This document shows, in pieces, positions 35,668 to 47,229 of a stretch of 64,000 bases of DNA; position 1 is the first letter of the stretch; each line of letters begins with the position of its first letter. The stretch is from Fomes fomentarius. Its lineage: Eukaryota; Basidiomycota; Agaricomycetes; Polyporales; Polyporaceae. The DNA lies in NCBI GenBank assembly GCA_022606135.1, contig JABYQN010000001.1, positions 4,588,001 to 4,652,000 on the forward strand. The letters run 5' to 3'. Made by a program: the position numbers and the translations under genes. The notes below the pieces were generated by a model. The model was not told where the DNA came from. It saw nothing but the letters and a program-made list of their open reading frames with translations, and made no database searches.

Positions 35668-38619
35668 CTATCCACCGCGAGACTTAGACTTGCTCGCCTT
35701 CAACTCGTAGGAAAGCTGTATCTTAGAGTCCGCCGTAAGGTTACGACGCCCTCCGATCTTGGGAGGAAGGGTGTGGTCGTTGTTGAGAGCGAAAACCGGC
35801 CCAGCACCGCTTTCAGTGCTTGCGGTGTCGGCGGTCATATTCTCGGGGATCGCGTCGATCCTCATCGAGGGCGTAGTGCCGGTTTCCGTCGAGGTGACAG
35901 TGACGAGGGTTGGAAGCCTTGGAACCGCAAGTTGGTAGTTCCCAACATGGTCATCCCATTTCTCGTTCTTCGGCCACGTCTTCTTTGATCTCTGCTCCCA
36001 GAATAATTCCCGGACGGCGGCGTGAGTTTTCAAACTTTCGTAACGCTGATGGTCCTTGTCCGAAGGGAGGTCCTCTTCATCGTAGGTGAAGGTGTCCTCA
36101 ACGTTCTTGGAGTCGTCCTCTTCTGCCTCATCCTCTTTTGCCTCGTCCTGGCCATCTTCCGCACGCCGACGTTGAGTAGGTGGCTCGGCATCATCATTCG
36201 TGGTCTCTTCTTCTTGCAGGCCGTTGTACTCCGCAATCTTGTAGCGCGATTGGAACCAATAAAGCATCTGCTGCATGAGAAGATTGAGCGGCATGTTTCG
36301 GCCGCCCCCGAAGATCAGACGGCGCCCTTTATGCTTCACTCGGGCAGTTTCCAACACAGCACGCCTGCCCTCCCCACCAGCGGACTTGTCGCTGTGCAGG
36401 CCACAGTCGTCAAAGTAGTATGCGATCAAATATGGCACCGAGTCGTGCAAGTTGTGGGGAAGATAGCGGAAGGCGTTGTAAAAGACGACGTTGAAGAACG
36501 ACTCGATCTCGTCTGGAATACCCACGATGTGGTACTGGTCCTGGAGCAATGCGTACGCCATGTACCGGAGAGTGCCCTGCGACAATGATTAGCTGCAGTC
36601 CGATGAACATAACCAATGATGCTTACCGTCCGTTCCGGCTGCCGCGCGCGCTCCTTGTCCACCGACTCGGCCACGGGTTTAGAGAGCTCCCAATCGCTGA
36701 GGATTCCTACCCACACAACACGGAGCTCTCTCTTGCCTGGAGTCCGAACCAATACAGGAAGTATGAGGATGTTACCGCTGCTGATGTCGCGGTGAATGAG
36801 TCTGCATTTCTCGTACGCATCCGCATGAGCTGTTAGACGCGTCAGTCAAAGCCGAATATCAGCAGGAGAGCAGGCGTAAGCGTACCTTCGATGCAATCTC
36901 CGACAATCTGCACAAGCTGTTTGCTCGTTCTGAATGCCCGCAGAGGTAGACATACTTCGTCGGTCACCAGTCTGTGATGGCGCAAGTGGCGAAGGAGTAC
37001 ACTCTGCTTTGGCTTGTCCTCGACCTTCGAATCATCTCTCTTGCGCTTCTTACTCGCCTTGCTGCCCTTGCTCGTCTCCGACTCGTCTGGAGCCGGGGGA
37101 GGAAATGCGGCCTTCTTCCTCTCGTCGTTGCTGCGGCAGTCGACGTTGACCTGGTAGTGAGACGCCCTTGTCATCTCTCCAGCAACACTCGTGTGGTAAA
37201 AGACGGTTGGGATATTCCGGACCCCAGCGTCGTTGAGGCTCTGCAAGATGTCGCCTTCGGCCTGGACCCCCACGTAGTCTGGGCGCCATGCATCCTTCAA
37301 GAACTTGAATGTCCCGGATTGCTCGTGCCAAGCCACATAACCGCGAGTGCCGCGACCGATGATGCCGGTCGACTGGAAGATCGGCCGTGCGACAAGGAAT
37401 GTGTCTTTGCCAATGGAGATGCGGTAGCGCGGGAACTCCTTCTCGAGAGACGCCTTGAAGGCGTCCAAGACGTGTTGAAAGACAAAGGCACCGTCCTTGG
37501 GGTTGATGACTGAAGGTTCATCTCCCGTCTCAGCAGGAGCGTCCGGGGGCGTAACATCGTCGGCAGAGGTGGGGGCAAGGGAGGGCGCGTGAGGGCTAGA
37601 GGGCATCTCATCACCCATGCTGATATCAGGGTATGTGGACGCATTGTCGGCAGTCTTCGGTAAAATGTCCGGCGACACGACTGTATCCTCTGCGAACGGT
37701 AAGACCGTCATCTTAAGCACTTCCTGGTCCTCGCTGGCGAGACGGTCCATGAGTTGGTACTCGTCCGACGTCTTGTCGAGCAAGCTTGCCGAGGTGTCGA
37801 TCCCTTGACTAGCGTCATCGAGGATGATGAACCCCAGCATTAGTTCGACGAACGTGCCCGTCTCATTGACGTAGTCCACACTCTGAGTTACGAAGACACC
37901 AGACCTGTCCCAGCGCAACATGCGAAGCTCAGAGTCCTGCACAGAAAAGGAGTATACAGCAGAGCGATGTTGGAATGTGAATGCGGTCTCTGCGTACGAC
38001 GCGTTCTGACCGCGTGTTGCAGCTCCGTTGATTGTCCACGCCTCAGCATCCTGTTCAGGAGCATTGACAAATAGATCAGATTTGTGGCCGCTTCGTTTTC
38101 GCTTGAACTCCCAGAATGCGCACTGACGCGCCCAGTTGGGACTTCCCTTGACGAGTGTGACGTCGTCATGAAAGAGACCTGCGTCTGGCTTATTCTGACC
38201 GTCGTCGTCTTGGCCGGGTGTGCGAGGAGATGGGTGCATCACATAGCCAGGGACAACGTCAAGGAGACTGAAAGGGACCTGCGAGCGTGGTAGCATCGCC
38301 GCGTCGGGGATGACATGCTTGCCTTTGACGATCTTGAAAAGATACTCGTTTACGACGTCGGCCTAACCATTCGGTCAAGGTATGTTCACGGATAGAATGA
38401 ATCACGACTCACAAACTCATCCACCAATTGGACCTCCTGTTGCACCCTCTTCTGATGCGCGCGTTGCACGTACCCACCGAGCATCGCAGTGAATTTCTGA
38501 CTAAGCGTTTCAATCTCCTTGTCTGTTAGCATGACGGATCTGGGAGGCTTCGGGACCAGGTTCTCTTGAATGCACTGCGTCATTACCCAAAAAATGTTGT
38601 CTTCGAGGTTTTTCACCAT
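35668..38619 (-). CDS. FunK1-type protein kinase 2 (931 aa, start codon shifted)
   Basis: Exons (minus) 38619-38413, 38362-36886, 36829-36627 and 36576-35668. Domains: N-terminal region with LTDKEIETLSQKF, FunK1 core (VYSFSVQDSELRMLRWDRSG), GRGTRGYVAWHEQ, FLKDAWRPDYVG, catalytic loop LIHRDISSGNILI (HRD 574-576), LSDWELSK (D607), then GTLRYMAYALL. The C-terminal part is acidic with a long linker. The ATG used by the sister gene (50343) is lost here and the sequence before 38619 has stops, so the first usable ATG is 38619 (MVKNLEDN), which aligns with an internal Met of the sister. FunK1 kinases are expanded in mushroom-forming fungi; substrates are unknown. Confidence 0.87.
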
Positions 38620-38866
38620 TCAAAGTCGAACTTCTTGAGACTTCAGTCTGTGGCAGTGTGGGTCTCGAGAGCCGATCGTGACTCGGAATCTTGTGCTTCA
38701 GTTTTGGGCAAACTGGACTTGTATGAGGACGGTAGTCGAGGTGGCTTCTGAGACAACGGCCTTGGCGTATACGAGCGGCTGTAGTCGCGTTATACTGTGC
38801 TTGTGAAGACCATGCGCACTGACAAATGGAACTGTGAGGAACGCGGCGTCACCGATGAGCGCTTGG

Positions 38867-38882
38867 CGCGTGACGTCACGCG
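38867..38882. promoter_or_regulatory. Perfect CRE-like palindrome between kinase 2 and small ORF 1
   Basis: CGCGTGACGTCACGCG, identical to the sites in the small-gene array at 3.4-5.2 kb. It lies 71 nt before the ATG of the small ORF at 38953 and about 250 nt upstream of the kinase start at 38619, so it could serve both directions. Confidence 0.7.
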
Positions 38883-38952
38883 ATATTGTGTTGGCGCTAC
38901 AGTGTCACAGGCCCCTGAGGCGGAACCTCACATGCTCCAGTCCCAATTCGCC

Positions 38953-39102
38953 ATGCAAGACTACTGGCACACCACGACTCTCATGAGTCTATCCCAGTTT
39001 AAGACAAAATTTCTTATAAATACCGTGAATTTGGACTTTGACCAGGCGTTCGACAGCGCGAAGGTCTTCCAGGTTTGGTCGGCGCTCTCGAGATGTCAAT
39101 GA
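38953..39102 (+). CDS. Conserved small ORF 1 (49 aa)
   Basis: ATG in CGCCATG context, 71 nt after the palindrome. The product contains DYWHTTT and DFDQAFDSAK, both kept in the copy at 51183-51386. Several differences between the two copies are silent (ACC/ACA, TTT/TTC, GCG/GCA), which fits selection on protein, but others are not. No known domain; it may be a first exon of a longer gene or a short peptide. Confidence 0.45.
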   Translation: MQDYWHTTTLMSLSQFKTKFLINTVNLDFDQAFDSAKVFQVWSALSRCQ

Positions 39103-39399
39103 CCGCTAGGAGCGACTAGGCAAGCCCGTCGGTTAAGGACCTCGTAACTGCCTGGGTGTGTATCTTGTGGTTTACATGGATCGACTTCCATTAGACGTGC
39201 GCAATCAGTATTGATACTACCTGATAGCTGTCAATAGATAAACATCACATCGCGCTATGCCCCGGACACTTCTTTCATCCTTGAGAGCGAGCGCCCGAAG
39301 ACACACTGGACGATCGCGATTCAAAGATAGACTACTCGTTTATCTCTACCCAGGAACGCCTGCGAACTAAACCTTTGGACCCCAACTGGGTTCTACAAC

Positions 39400-40160
39400 A
39401 CTATGGAGTCCACTTCAACTCTACAAGCAGCAAGAATGACCCCTTCGACCAAACGGAGTGACTTGCCGACCATGCGACTACTATCAAACCTCGCAACAGA
39501 GTCCACGACCAACTTCAGGCGTGTGCGGAAAGGGTGTTTGTCCACCAGCACCGCACCGCATTCTTCATGCTCTGTGTCAACGCTGGCCAGTTCCGCGTCA
39601 GCCGATGGGATCAGTCCAGGATGATTGTTTCTGAAGCTGTCGACTACCTTGTCTCGCCTCACGGCATGAAGGCGCTTCTTCAGATCCTCTACGCCTTGTC
39701 CAAGCTGAAAGATCGCCAGCAGGGTAAAGACACAACAGCTATCGAATTACTCGAGCACTCGTGCGGGTGGGCATGTATGGACGCGATTGTCTCTCCGGGT
39801 GCCTCTGATTGCAACTACCGCGAAGGAAGAATCGACCCTACGAACTTCCATTGGTCCTTCTTCGAAGACGCCGGTCTTCCTCCACCCTCTTCGCTCTCTT
39901 CATTTATTTATGCACCTCCTTCAGAGCCTTACTACTCTAGCCTTCCCTCCGGCAGTGATGCCTCGTCTCGCTGCCTGCACGCATCAGGATTTCACTCGAC
40001 TCATCCAACCATCCTCCCCGTATTCACCTACATCCGCAACTTCTTCTGCAAGTCTCTCGTCTCTACGTTCCGCTAAGGCTCGGGCCATGGTGGCTGTGCC
40101 AATCTTTAACCACCTACTAAGAACTTCCCATTGCCAGCCGCCATATCGCATGGTCAGGTA
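39400..40160 (+). pseudogene. FunK1 N-terminal fragment (pseudogene)
   Basis: A FunK1 N-terminal region without the kinase domain. Clear matches are HRTAFFMLCVNAGQFRVSRW and SEAVDYLV, then CGWACMDAI and TYIRNFFCKSLVSTF, which correspond in order to the same segments of the intact genes. The frame stops at 40076 just before the expected RYRL segment, and the part upstream of 39530 is in another frame with stops. No catalytic loop follows before the next gene starts. Confidence 0.7.
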
Positions 40161-40683
40161 GATAATTCTTGAATAAATGACACTAGAGCCAATAAGGTTC
40201 TCTTTGATGCCATACGAAGATCTAGAAGATGTTGCAGCATGTTGTGGGCCGCGTCAACAAAGCGGACGCTTCATCTCATCTCGCGTAGAGAATCTTGCCA
40301 CGGGTCGTGAAGCGCGCTTAACGTGTTGAACTTGATCCCCCACCACCCTTTGTCCGCCTTTGTGGCACAGCCCTATTGTCTCCCGCATTTATTCATCCCA
40401 GTCGCGTGCTTCTTCGTGACTCATAACCGACGGCCACATTGCGCATCCGGCCCTAGCACACCCTCCAATCACGCCTAATATAAAGCCTTCTCTACGATTT
40501 TCGCAAGTCGCTGAGCCCTCTCTCTTCCAACCATGTCTGACTTTCTTCCTTCTCACACTACAACCCCTGCCTCCCAAAAATATCACGGCGGCTGCGTGCA
40601 GTACGCAACCGTAGGCGCGAAGGCCCGACAAGGAACGACATATCAAAGCCGCATCCGACAACGCAAACAAAGCTATCGGTGAG

Positions 40684-43422
40684 ATGGCGGACGTGTTCTG
40701 CGACCAGTTCTTCCCTCTCCCGAGCGAGCCACACCACCCACAACCAACTCTCAACGGAAATCCATTCGAGACCCTGAAGGATGCGAATCATATGCCTGAA
40801 GCTGAACTAACTTATAAATTTGTGAGTGATCCTGTCCCTAGTTCTACGTGTTGCTCAAACATCGTACCGCTGTCAGGTTCACATACTCAACAACCACAAC
40901 CTCATTCCTGGTCTGGTCTTCCGCTACTGCGGTGACCGACCCGACCCTGCCAAGATCGACAGCGAGAGACAGAAGCCTGATGCCGCGTTCTATCGCAAGC
41001 ACCTCGTCCCTCAACGAAACAAAAAGGACAAGAAATATCAACCAATGTGGGGTTGTCAGTTGTTCGGTGCGGAGTTCAAAACTTGGGGGAACGACCCATT
41101 CCAGGATACCGATGCCGGTGATGTTAAACCAGCTGAGAGTGGTGCTCGCACTGAGGCTCGTGGACAAGTCCTCATGTACGGGGAGCTCCTGCTGGCCGTG
41201 CAACAACGTGTCTCTATCTTCATCCTCCTTGTCATCGGGCGCCGCTGTCGCTTCATCCGATTTGACCGATCTGGCTCGATTGTCACCCGGCTTCTGGACT
41301 ATTATGAGGACTATGAGCTATTCTGTGAGATTCTCTGGCGGATCTCGCAGTGTTCTGACAAGCAGCTGGGCTGTGACCCGAGCGCCGTACGCCTCCTTTC
41401 TGGTGATCCCGACTACGCGGCAATGGACGACGCTGCTATCCCACGCAACACCGACGTCAACCACGAGGAACGCATCCTCAAAGCGGGCGAGGTACCTGGA
41501 GGCGACCTTGTCTTCAAGTATGTGCGCGATAGGTTTCGCGAATCCCTGGTCGACCTCTGGCCGCGGTATCGACTCCAAGTACCTGACGGCGAGGCAACCC
41601 GGGAGTTCCTGGTTTGCAAGCCCGCCTTTTGCGCAAAGGGATTGACTGGCCGTGGCACTCGAGGCTATGTTGCTTTGGACTGTAAAACGAAGCATTTAGT
41701 CTGGCTTAAGGATGCCTGGCGGGCGTACTACTTGATGGTCGAGAAGGAGGGCGATGTGCTCACCGAGCTTAACAAGAAGGGTGTCCCGTACGTGCCTACA
41801 CTCATATGCCACGGCGATATACTGGACCAAGACACATTCACGCCTACATGGTGGGAGAAGCATCATCCCGCACCACCCTCAGCGTCCTCCCGACCCCTTC
41901 CTGGTCCTTCCGAGCAGAGGACGTCATCGAGTCTCAAGCGCAAGAGACCGGTCCACGATGACGGTCCTAAGGCAGATCCGGACCAGGCCAAGGATGACGA
42001 AGGCGGTTCATCATCCAGCTCGGACTGTCCATTGCGTCGCCATCGGCATTATAGGCTTGTGGAGAAGGAGGTCGCGCTCCCGTTGACGGAGTTCAAGTGC
42101 GGGCGTCAGTTATTGAAAATTGTGAGGTACTGCATGATCGGTGAGAGTCAGGCTCTATAATGCGATAGAACTGGTAACTTACTTCTATCCTGCAGCTCAC
42201 TGGAACGCCACAAAAGTCGGCATCCTTCATCGCGACGTGAGCGGTGGCAATATCCTCATCTTGCCCATGCGTAGGATCCCTAAAGCCGGGCGGCCCGGGC
42301 CTGAGATCATTGTGTGGGTTGGTATCCTTGCAGATTGGGAGATGTCGAAACCCTTGAACAGTGTCGTGGCGTTTCTCAAACCTCGTCAACCGGAGCGAAC
42401 AGTATGTGATTCTCAACAGTGTTTCGCACACACATTGATTGCAGTTACAGGGAACTTGGCAGTTCATGTCGGTGGCCTTACTTTCAAGTGACAAGTTGGT
42501 CGAGATTTGCGACGAGGTCGAAGCGTTCACCTACATCATCATCTACTACGCGATGCGCTACCTCCATTCGAACGTGAAAGGATTCGCGGTTGCGTCCTTC
42601 CTCGACTTATTCTACGACACCTACGATGTCGACAATGACGGGAAGTATGTGTGCGGAAGCACGAAACGTGGGACAATTGAAAGCGGGAAGTTGTCCATCA
42701 GTCCCACCTCGAGGGTGTTGTTCAGCAGCCCCCTAGACGCAGTGTTGTCGGAGCTCCTTCGCTGGTTCAAGTCACACACCCTCGTCGCACAATACGAAGC
42801 TGACCAGCAAAAACCTCAGCCTCCTCCAACCCCTTTCCCGCCTCCATCAATATCCCCTGATCCCTTCGATGATGCGAGCTACGTAGATCCCTCGTCTTTA
42901 GATTTCCCACCCCCAGGGCAGGAGATTGTCACGAACGATGCACCCACTTTGGAGGACCGCGCACTTGCGGAGAAGGTCGTCAGCCAGACGGAGATGATTC
43001 ATCTCCTGATGAAGCACATTGACTCGCCCGAATGGAAGCCGAACGACAAGGTCGGCGACAGGGTCCCCGAGACCTGGCATTTCGAACACAAGCTTCGCAT
43101 TCCCGTCGGTACAGCAACCGTGACCTCCAGCAAGAAGCTCAAGAAGAACGATGGTTCGCCCGTACGTGCCACGGCGGCACAGTCCCTCTCCGGCTACCCA
43201 CCAGTGACCCCTCCTCGTCGAGTCCAGGTGGACAGCGGTAGTGTGCCTGCACTTACCGCGGCCGCCCGCGCCTTCTCCCTGTTTCGATCACCTTCGCGTG
43301 CACGTCCTTGCCCGCAGCAACAACACCGAGATTCTCTCCCAAGGCCGAAATCAAGTGGCTGGTCTCGTCCATCAGAAATGATACCGCCCGCCTCCTCGAC
43401 GAGGACCGATCCGGGTGCATGA
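40684..43422 (+). CDS. FunK1-type protein kinase 3 (about 859 aa) with chimeric C-terminus
   Basis: Exons 40684-40821, 40877-42140, 42196-42401 and 42451-43422. Start taken at ATG 40684 (MADVFCDQFF); coding-like sequence (PDKERHIKAASDNANKAIGE) continues upstream in this frame to a stop at 40612, and an ATG at 40533 is in another frame, so the true N-terminus may be longer or frameshifted. Kinase parts: GRGTRGYVALD, WLKDAWRAYY, ILHRDVSGGNILI (HRD 479-481), LADWEMSK (D514), RTGTWQFMSVALL. From about residue 813 the frame reads the antisense of a duplicated nucleotidase-gene 3' end, so the last 47 or so residues are not of kinase origin. Confidence 0.87.
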
Positions 43423-43738
43423 TCCTACACAGTTTTTCGAGTCAGAAACCGCATACGAAACACCCTCACAACCTCGGCACCCACCCAGATCTTCTCCCTG
43501 TATCCTGAACCCGTCGGCATCCTGAGGTACACGCCTCCATCGCCTCGAGCGAGCGCACAATATTTTGCCTGGCTGTCCATCCTCGTCGGCGGCCTCGCCC
43601 ACACCCAAAATCTGGCCGACCCGCTCGTTGAAGCTCAGCTTTGCGTGTACCTTCTCCACGCTCTCCAAGAACGTCTCTGGCGAGTACGCCGGGATGGTCA
43701 GCTTGATGCCCGCGCCGCCGGATCGGAGCGGGTTGGAG
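43280..43738 (-). pseudogene. 3' fragment of bisphosphate nucleotidase gene
   Basis: Copy of the 3' end (part of exon 3, last intron, exon 4) of the intact gene at 52731-54621. Recognisable on the minus strand are NPLRSGGAGIKLTIPAYSPE and HAKLSFNERVGQILGV. An extra base near 43600 breaks the frame after GQILGV, and a deletion of about 13 nt lies in the exon 4 part. Exons 1 and 2 and the upstream half of exon 3 are missing. It overlaps the end of FunK1 kinase 3 in opposite direction. Confidence 0.85.
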
Positions 43739-45714
43739 AGCGTGGTCACTGGCCACTCCCAGTGCACAGGAAATACTAGAAAAATGCCAGCGAGCACAGA
43801 CGCTGATAGACCTAGAATGCGTGTGTGTACAAAAAGGTCAGAAGGTGTGAGAGTCCGGTCGTGTGGACACAAGGGGAGCCGAGTGGATGAGATGGAGAGA
43901 GGAGGAGAGGGAGAGAGGAGAGGAGAGTGGTGTCGGGAGCTGAGGATGTAGGATAGCGTCGGAACGCCTGGGACAAGCCCGGGAGTCAAATAGGATAACT
44001 GTCGAATGTCGCTGAGGGTGTCGAGAGTCAAAGTCGAGGGTCTGTAGGGCGAGAGTCGTGCGTCGAGGGTAGACGGAGAGTGTGTCAGGGATCGAGAGTC
44101 GATAGGCGCTCATCGAGAGTTGAGAGTCAGAAGTCGAAAGGCGAAGTACGAAGGTCGAGGGTCGGGTACGGGGGAAACTATCTTTTTTTTGAACGTAAAC
44201 TAACACAACTTATGTATCTACGGAAGTCCGAGGCCAAGAGGAGCAATGGAAGAGACTGGAACAGTGCTGGAATGCCCGGAGTACGGATAAATTGATGTAG
44301 ATCATAAGCGAATGTAAGCGAGTCACGGTGTGCGCAGCTCTCACAACAAGACGAGAAACCTACAATGAGTATCGTATGGAATAGCTAACGGAATGTCTGG
44401 TACGGTATGTAAAGGTGCAAAATGTCTCTACGAGTGTGTCTGTCCGAGTCGGGGAAGGGAAGGATGGGAGAGTGGGCTGTGCCGTATTGCTGCAGGGGGC
44501 GTCGGGCGAGTACTCGGACTGAGGCTCGTTGGTGAGGGGGTCAGAGCGGTGTATGGCGCAAACAGTGAGGCTTGGCGGCCATCGTTGCCAATGTGGAGAC
44601 CTGTTGCGTCGGTGCGGACTGGCTCGGCTCACATCGGCAAGAGCTCTAGTGCTTGTTTGAGATGTTTCCTGCAGGCTCGAGGGCTTCGGAGTTTCTGTGG
44701 GCGGCGTTGGCTCAGTAAGGATGTCGGCGGGGCGTGTCGTTCTGCAGTGGAGGCGATGGCGCTTGTCTGCGCGCGCTTCAATTGCCAAAAGCGGCGAGTA
44801 CTCGCGCAGCCATGGGCGATGCGCATCAACGCTACCTCCTGTTGGAAATCGATCAGCCAACATGATAACCATCGTCCGCAAAGATGGCTAATTATCCCCC
44901 TTCCCAAACACGGCCGATAGCCCTCCTCGCCGCACATTCCTATCAAAGTTTGTCCAACCCCTGCACCCACCGCGTCATCACCCTTTCCAGCACCGACAAC
45001 CCTCTCTGTCCCCGTGCGTCTCTCTCCCTGCCACGCTTCTTACACGGACAACACAAAACAAGGGCACGGAAAATTATCGCGCGACTGAACCAGTCCAAGT
45101 CGCGCGTGCACATACGTAGAGCGAGCACGGCCAGAGCGTACGTCCGGACAGAAAATCTATGCGTACGCACAGTCTGATTTGCGCGGCGCAGACCCCGTCT
45201 GTGTTCTGCGTATGTACTTGGGGTCTTGGACTCTCCGAGACCAACCTTGGAGACTGGGAAGCCATCCCCGGCTTGTGCAGGTCACCATACGCAATATGGC
45301 AATGCGTGGCGATGGCACAATGTCCGAGTCCGACACAAAGATTGAGATGCTGAACCCCTGCTACCCACAGGAAGCAGAAGATGGGGTAGGATTGCCTCAC
45401 GCCCCGCATCCCATGCAAACACGCCCTCTATTGCATCTGTCACCTCTGTCGCCTCGTCCAATTCTCCTTCCCTTTCCACCTCCACTCCGCGCAGGGAATG
45501 GAGGTGAACAAGGATGGTTCGCTTGAGGCCACGTTCATGGGATAGTGATGTTGATGCGCCGGGCTTTCGCTTGGGATGTAAGATACTGTGCAATGTACGA
45601 GTATGCTTCTATGCTGATGCTACTCACTGCTCCGGGCTCTGCGCACGCATACACCTCACTTCTCGGGGGTTCAGCGCGCACATACACACATGATGGGTGA
45701 GATATCTGAGAGTG
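43739..45714. other. Intergenic stretch with purine-rich and repeat tracts
   Basis: No gene I can support. Contains a purine-rich tract at about 43885-43930 and an imperfect repeat tract at 44010-44165. ORFs in 44360-44970 overlap on both strands and show no known domain. Confidence 0.45.
44010..44165 (+). repeat. Degenerate GTCGAGAG-type tandem repeat
   Basis: Imperfect copies of GTCGAGAGT, GTCGAGGGT and GAGAGTC occur again and again over about 155 nt. Unit length is irregular (roughly 9-20 nt). Confidence 0.65.
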
Positions 45715-46950
45715 CAGGTGACGCCGCATGTTCCTGTCCGCTGCTGGGATTTGGTGCATCCACATCCACTTCTCCTGGAAGCTTCCCGTGAGGTCCTTGT
45801 ACGACCCAACGAGACATGGTCGACTCCTACCTCGTTCACTCTTTCACAGGACGCCATACATCCTTAACGAAATCGATCCGGGTAGTCTTTCTACCAAGCA
45901 CGATGTACGCACGGGTACCGTGGCAGAAGAGCTTGTCCAGTATGTCTGCGAGCCGACACAACAAGAACTTGCGGTCACCTACGGTCAGGACCTAGCACGG
46001 CCAACCTTTGACAAGGGACTTTGCAAATGCGTCGCGAATATCGTCGAATGTGGGCGGGACGTTCACAGTCAAACGGTCGGCGGGCGTGGTGATTTCGGTT
46101 GGTCACGACTACTGTTGTCGGCCGTGTTTGCCCTCAATACTTCCTCCATCAAGCTCTCAGCGACATTCTCCTCTACCTCATATTCTTGGGTCCCGATGAC
46201 CCATGATCGGAGGGCAGCATGGCACAAGTCCATGGTTTCCCACTGTCGGCGTTGAGCAGCACAGCTGTGGCATCAGACAATGCCCCTCCTCGAAGTCGCA
46301 CAGGAATCCGAGTAGTAAACCCGTTGCATTGGTAGTGGTGTAGTTCACGGCGTCGCTGATGACCACGCCTGCGCGGAGGAGACGGAACTCGCGCATGTCG
46401 GTGAAGAGCGTGACTACGCACGTTCGGTGTGCGAGGTCCAAGATATCCTGGGAAGCAGAAGTAGACTATCTCGTCCTCGTTCGGATGGTCGGTCGGTCGA
46501 TCATGGACTTGAAGCCGAGGTGGAGCCGCTGGGGTAGCCGCGCTCCTGGGCGAGAGCGCGTCCGCGCTTGGAGACCATCCGAGCTTGAACATGGTACCCC
46601 TCCTCCACGTACCTCCAGTCTATCTGGTTCTCCGCGTCTACGCAGTGGACCTCTAACGTGTGACCGAGGCACAAGAGAGGCTGACAATCAACTATTGCTC
46701 GCTGAGCAGGCAGGTTAAGTACGCAATCATCAGCGATGCTCCGGTGGTCAGCGCGACGCTCACCCATCTCCTGGCCACGAGTCCGCTAGTGCGCCGGTTT
46801 TGCGTCCTCGCATGCCTCTTTGACGATCTGTAGAAGTGACAGGTGCGAAGTCCTCATCGAAACCACCGGTTTGCATCTGTCGATGGGCGATCTTGGGCAC
46901 GAGAGAAGACACTGTTACGGTTGCATGCTATGCGCCTTGGAAGAATGGTT
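45715..46950 (-). pseudogene. Dead copy of FunK1 kinase 1
   Basis: Aligns in order with the 5' two thirds of the gene at 32489-35082. Recognisable pieces on the minus strand are RAIVDCQPLLCLGHTLEV, ALAQERGY, DLAHRTCVVTLFTDMREF and SDAVNYTTTNATG, lying in different frames because of many small deletions. The ATG of exon 1 is lost, and the catalytic loop and C-terminus are absent at the left end. The flanking non-coding sequence is also shared, so it came with the block duplication. Confidence 0.8.
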
Positions 46951-47229
46951 GTGTAGCTAAAGTGTAGCGCGGCGGGGGTGGTTGTGGTTATGATTGGCTC
47001 CTGGTATTGCTAGACGCTCGTCCAACTTATGGGCTCGCTTCTCGCCTAGGTTCTTGCCGACGCCTGTGTCTTCCGTCTTTGTCACTTCTAAGTACTGTGT
47101 AGGGAGGTATTAATAGATAGGAACTCATCAAGTCCATCACTGGTTTCGGTCGAAAGACAAGCGTACTGCATTGGACAACGACAATTCGATACAAGATCGT
47201 AGTAGTAGACCCGAGAAACATGATTGAAT

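Larger units (their letters stand above)
33728..39320. repeat. Segmental duplication, block 1 (about 5.6 kb)
   Basis: Order: 5' part of kinase 1, kinase 2, palindrome, small ORF. It is repeated in the same order and orientation at 45715-51550. Similarity also covers non-coding parts (AACTTATGGG region near 35220, GCTATGCCCGGACACTTC-like stretch near 39257). Confidence 0.8.
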
